The notes beneath the pieces are model-generated. The model made no database searches. It was not told the origin of the DNA and saw only the letters and a list, made by a program, of their open reading frames with translations. Position numbers and translations under genes: made by a program. A DNA stretch of 5,927 nucleotides, from contig USII01000071.1 in assembly GCA_900554725.1 (NCBI GenBank), forward strand, positions 1 through 5,927, in the 5' to 3' direction. This stretch comes from an uncultured Eubacteriales bacterium. GTDB lineage: Bacteria > Bacillota > Clostridia > Christensenellales > Christensenellaceae. Positions 5,820-5,927 of the stretch are shown piece by piece (positions within the stretch are counted from its first letter, which is position 1; every line of letters starts with the position of its first letter).

Positions 5820-5893
5820 ATGAAATAGCCACATGCAATGGAGAGGCCTGCTTTCCGCCGCTATGGCAATGCCAATACAAATGAGGTGAAAAA

Positions 5894-5927
5894 ATGTATC
5901 GTGAAGAAACTGCAAGAGCATATGCAA
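5894..5927 (+). CDS. Start of an unidentified gene cut by the window edge
   Basis: ATG at 5894 follows GAGGTGA (5883-5889) at good spacing, and the frame stays open to the window end, giving Met-Tyr-Arg-Glu-Glu-Thr-Ala-Arg-Ala-Tyr-Ala. Eleven residues are too few to name a family. The upstream promoter and ribosome-binding site are the main evidence that this is a real gene. It is divergent from the aldolase gene. Confidence 0.6.
   Translation, partial: MYREETARAYA

Overview
The window (5,927 bases, moderate GC) looks like ordinary chromosome of a Gram-positive bacterium, most likely an anaerobic Clostridia-type member of the Bacillota. This is inferred from strong purine-rich Shine-Dalgarno sites in front of every gene, compact U-tailed intrinsic terminators, sigma-A-like promoters, and a NagB of the short Bacillus-like form (Gly-Ile-Gly-X-Asn-Gly-His motif). 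No taxonomic marker gene is present, so the organism cannot be fixed more closely. There are no rRNA, tRNA, CRISPR or insertion-sequence features and no sign of recent transfer.

Layout. Positions 1-145 are a leader or intergenic region with an A7-G-T7 tract and a perfect inverted repeat abutting the ribosome-binding site of the first gene. Positions 146-1654 (+) encode an FGGY-family sugar kinase, closed by a strong terminator at about 1689-1719. A good sigma-A-like promoter (1737-1765) then starts a second transcription unit: nagB, glucosamine-6-phosphate deaminase (1793-2503); a GNAT acetyltransferase closely resembling aminoglycoside 6'-N-acetyltransferases (2551-3108); and an AEC-family permease (3140-4063). 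After a weak hairpin comes a six-helix membrane protein of unknown function (4135-4890), which may be read from the same transcript. Two hairpins (4890-4965), the second a near-perfect bidirectional terminator, separate this unit from a convergent gene at 5025-5711 (-). That gene encodes a small transaldolase-family enzyme whose active-site residues fit fructose-6-phosphate aldolase better than transaldolase. A divergent promoter region (5712-5893) holds its promoter and a second one driving a gene of which only the first 11 codons lie in the window.

How the genes fit together. Three enzymes feed or drain central sugar phosphate pools: the kinase phosphorylates an unidentified sugar, NagB converts glucosamine 6-phosphate to fructose 6-phosphate plus ammonia, and the aldolase interconverts fructose 6-phosphate with dihydroxyacetone and glyceraldehyde 3-phosphate. 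They sit in three separate transcription units, so a shared pathway is suggestive, not shown. Within the nagB unit, an amino-group acetyltransferase and a permease next to an amino-sugar enzyme invite the guess that they handle amino sugars or amino-sugar-containing antibiotics. I do not see a clearly new multi-gene system. The points most worth a second look are the AAC(6')-like acetyltransferase, the altered substrate motif of the kinase, the aldolase active site, the conserved charged residues of the unknown membrane protein, and the inverted repeat in front of the kinase.
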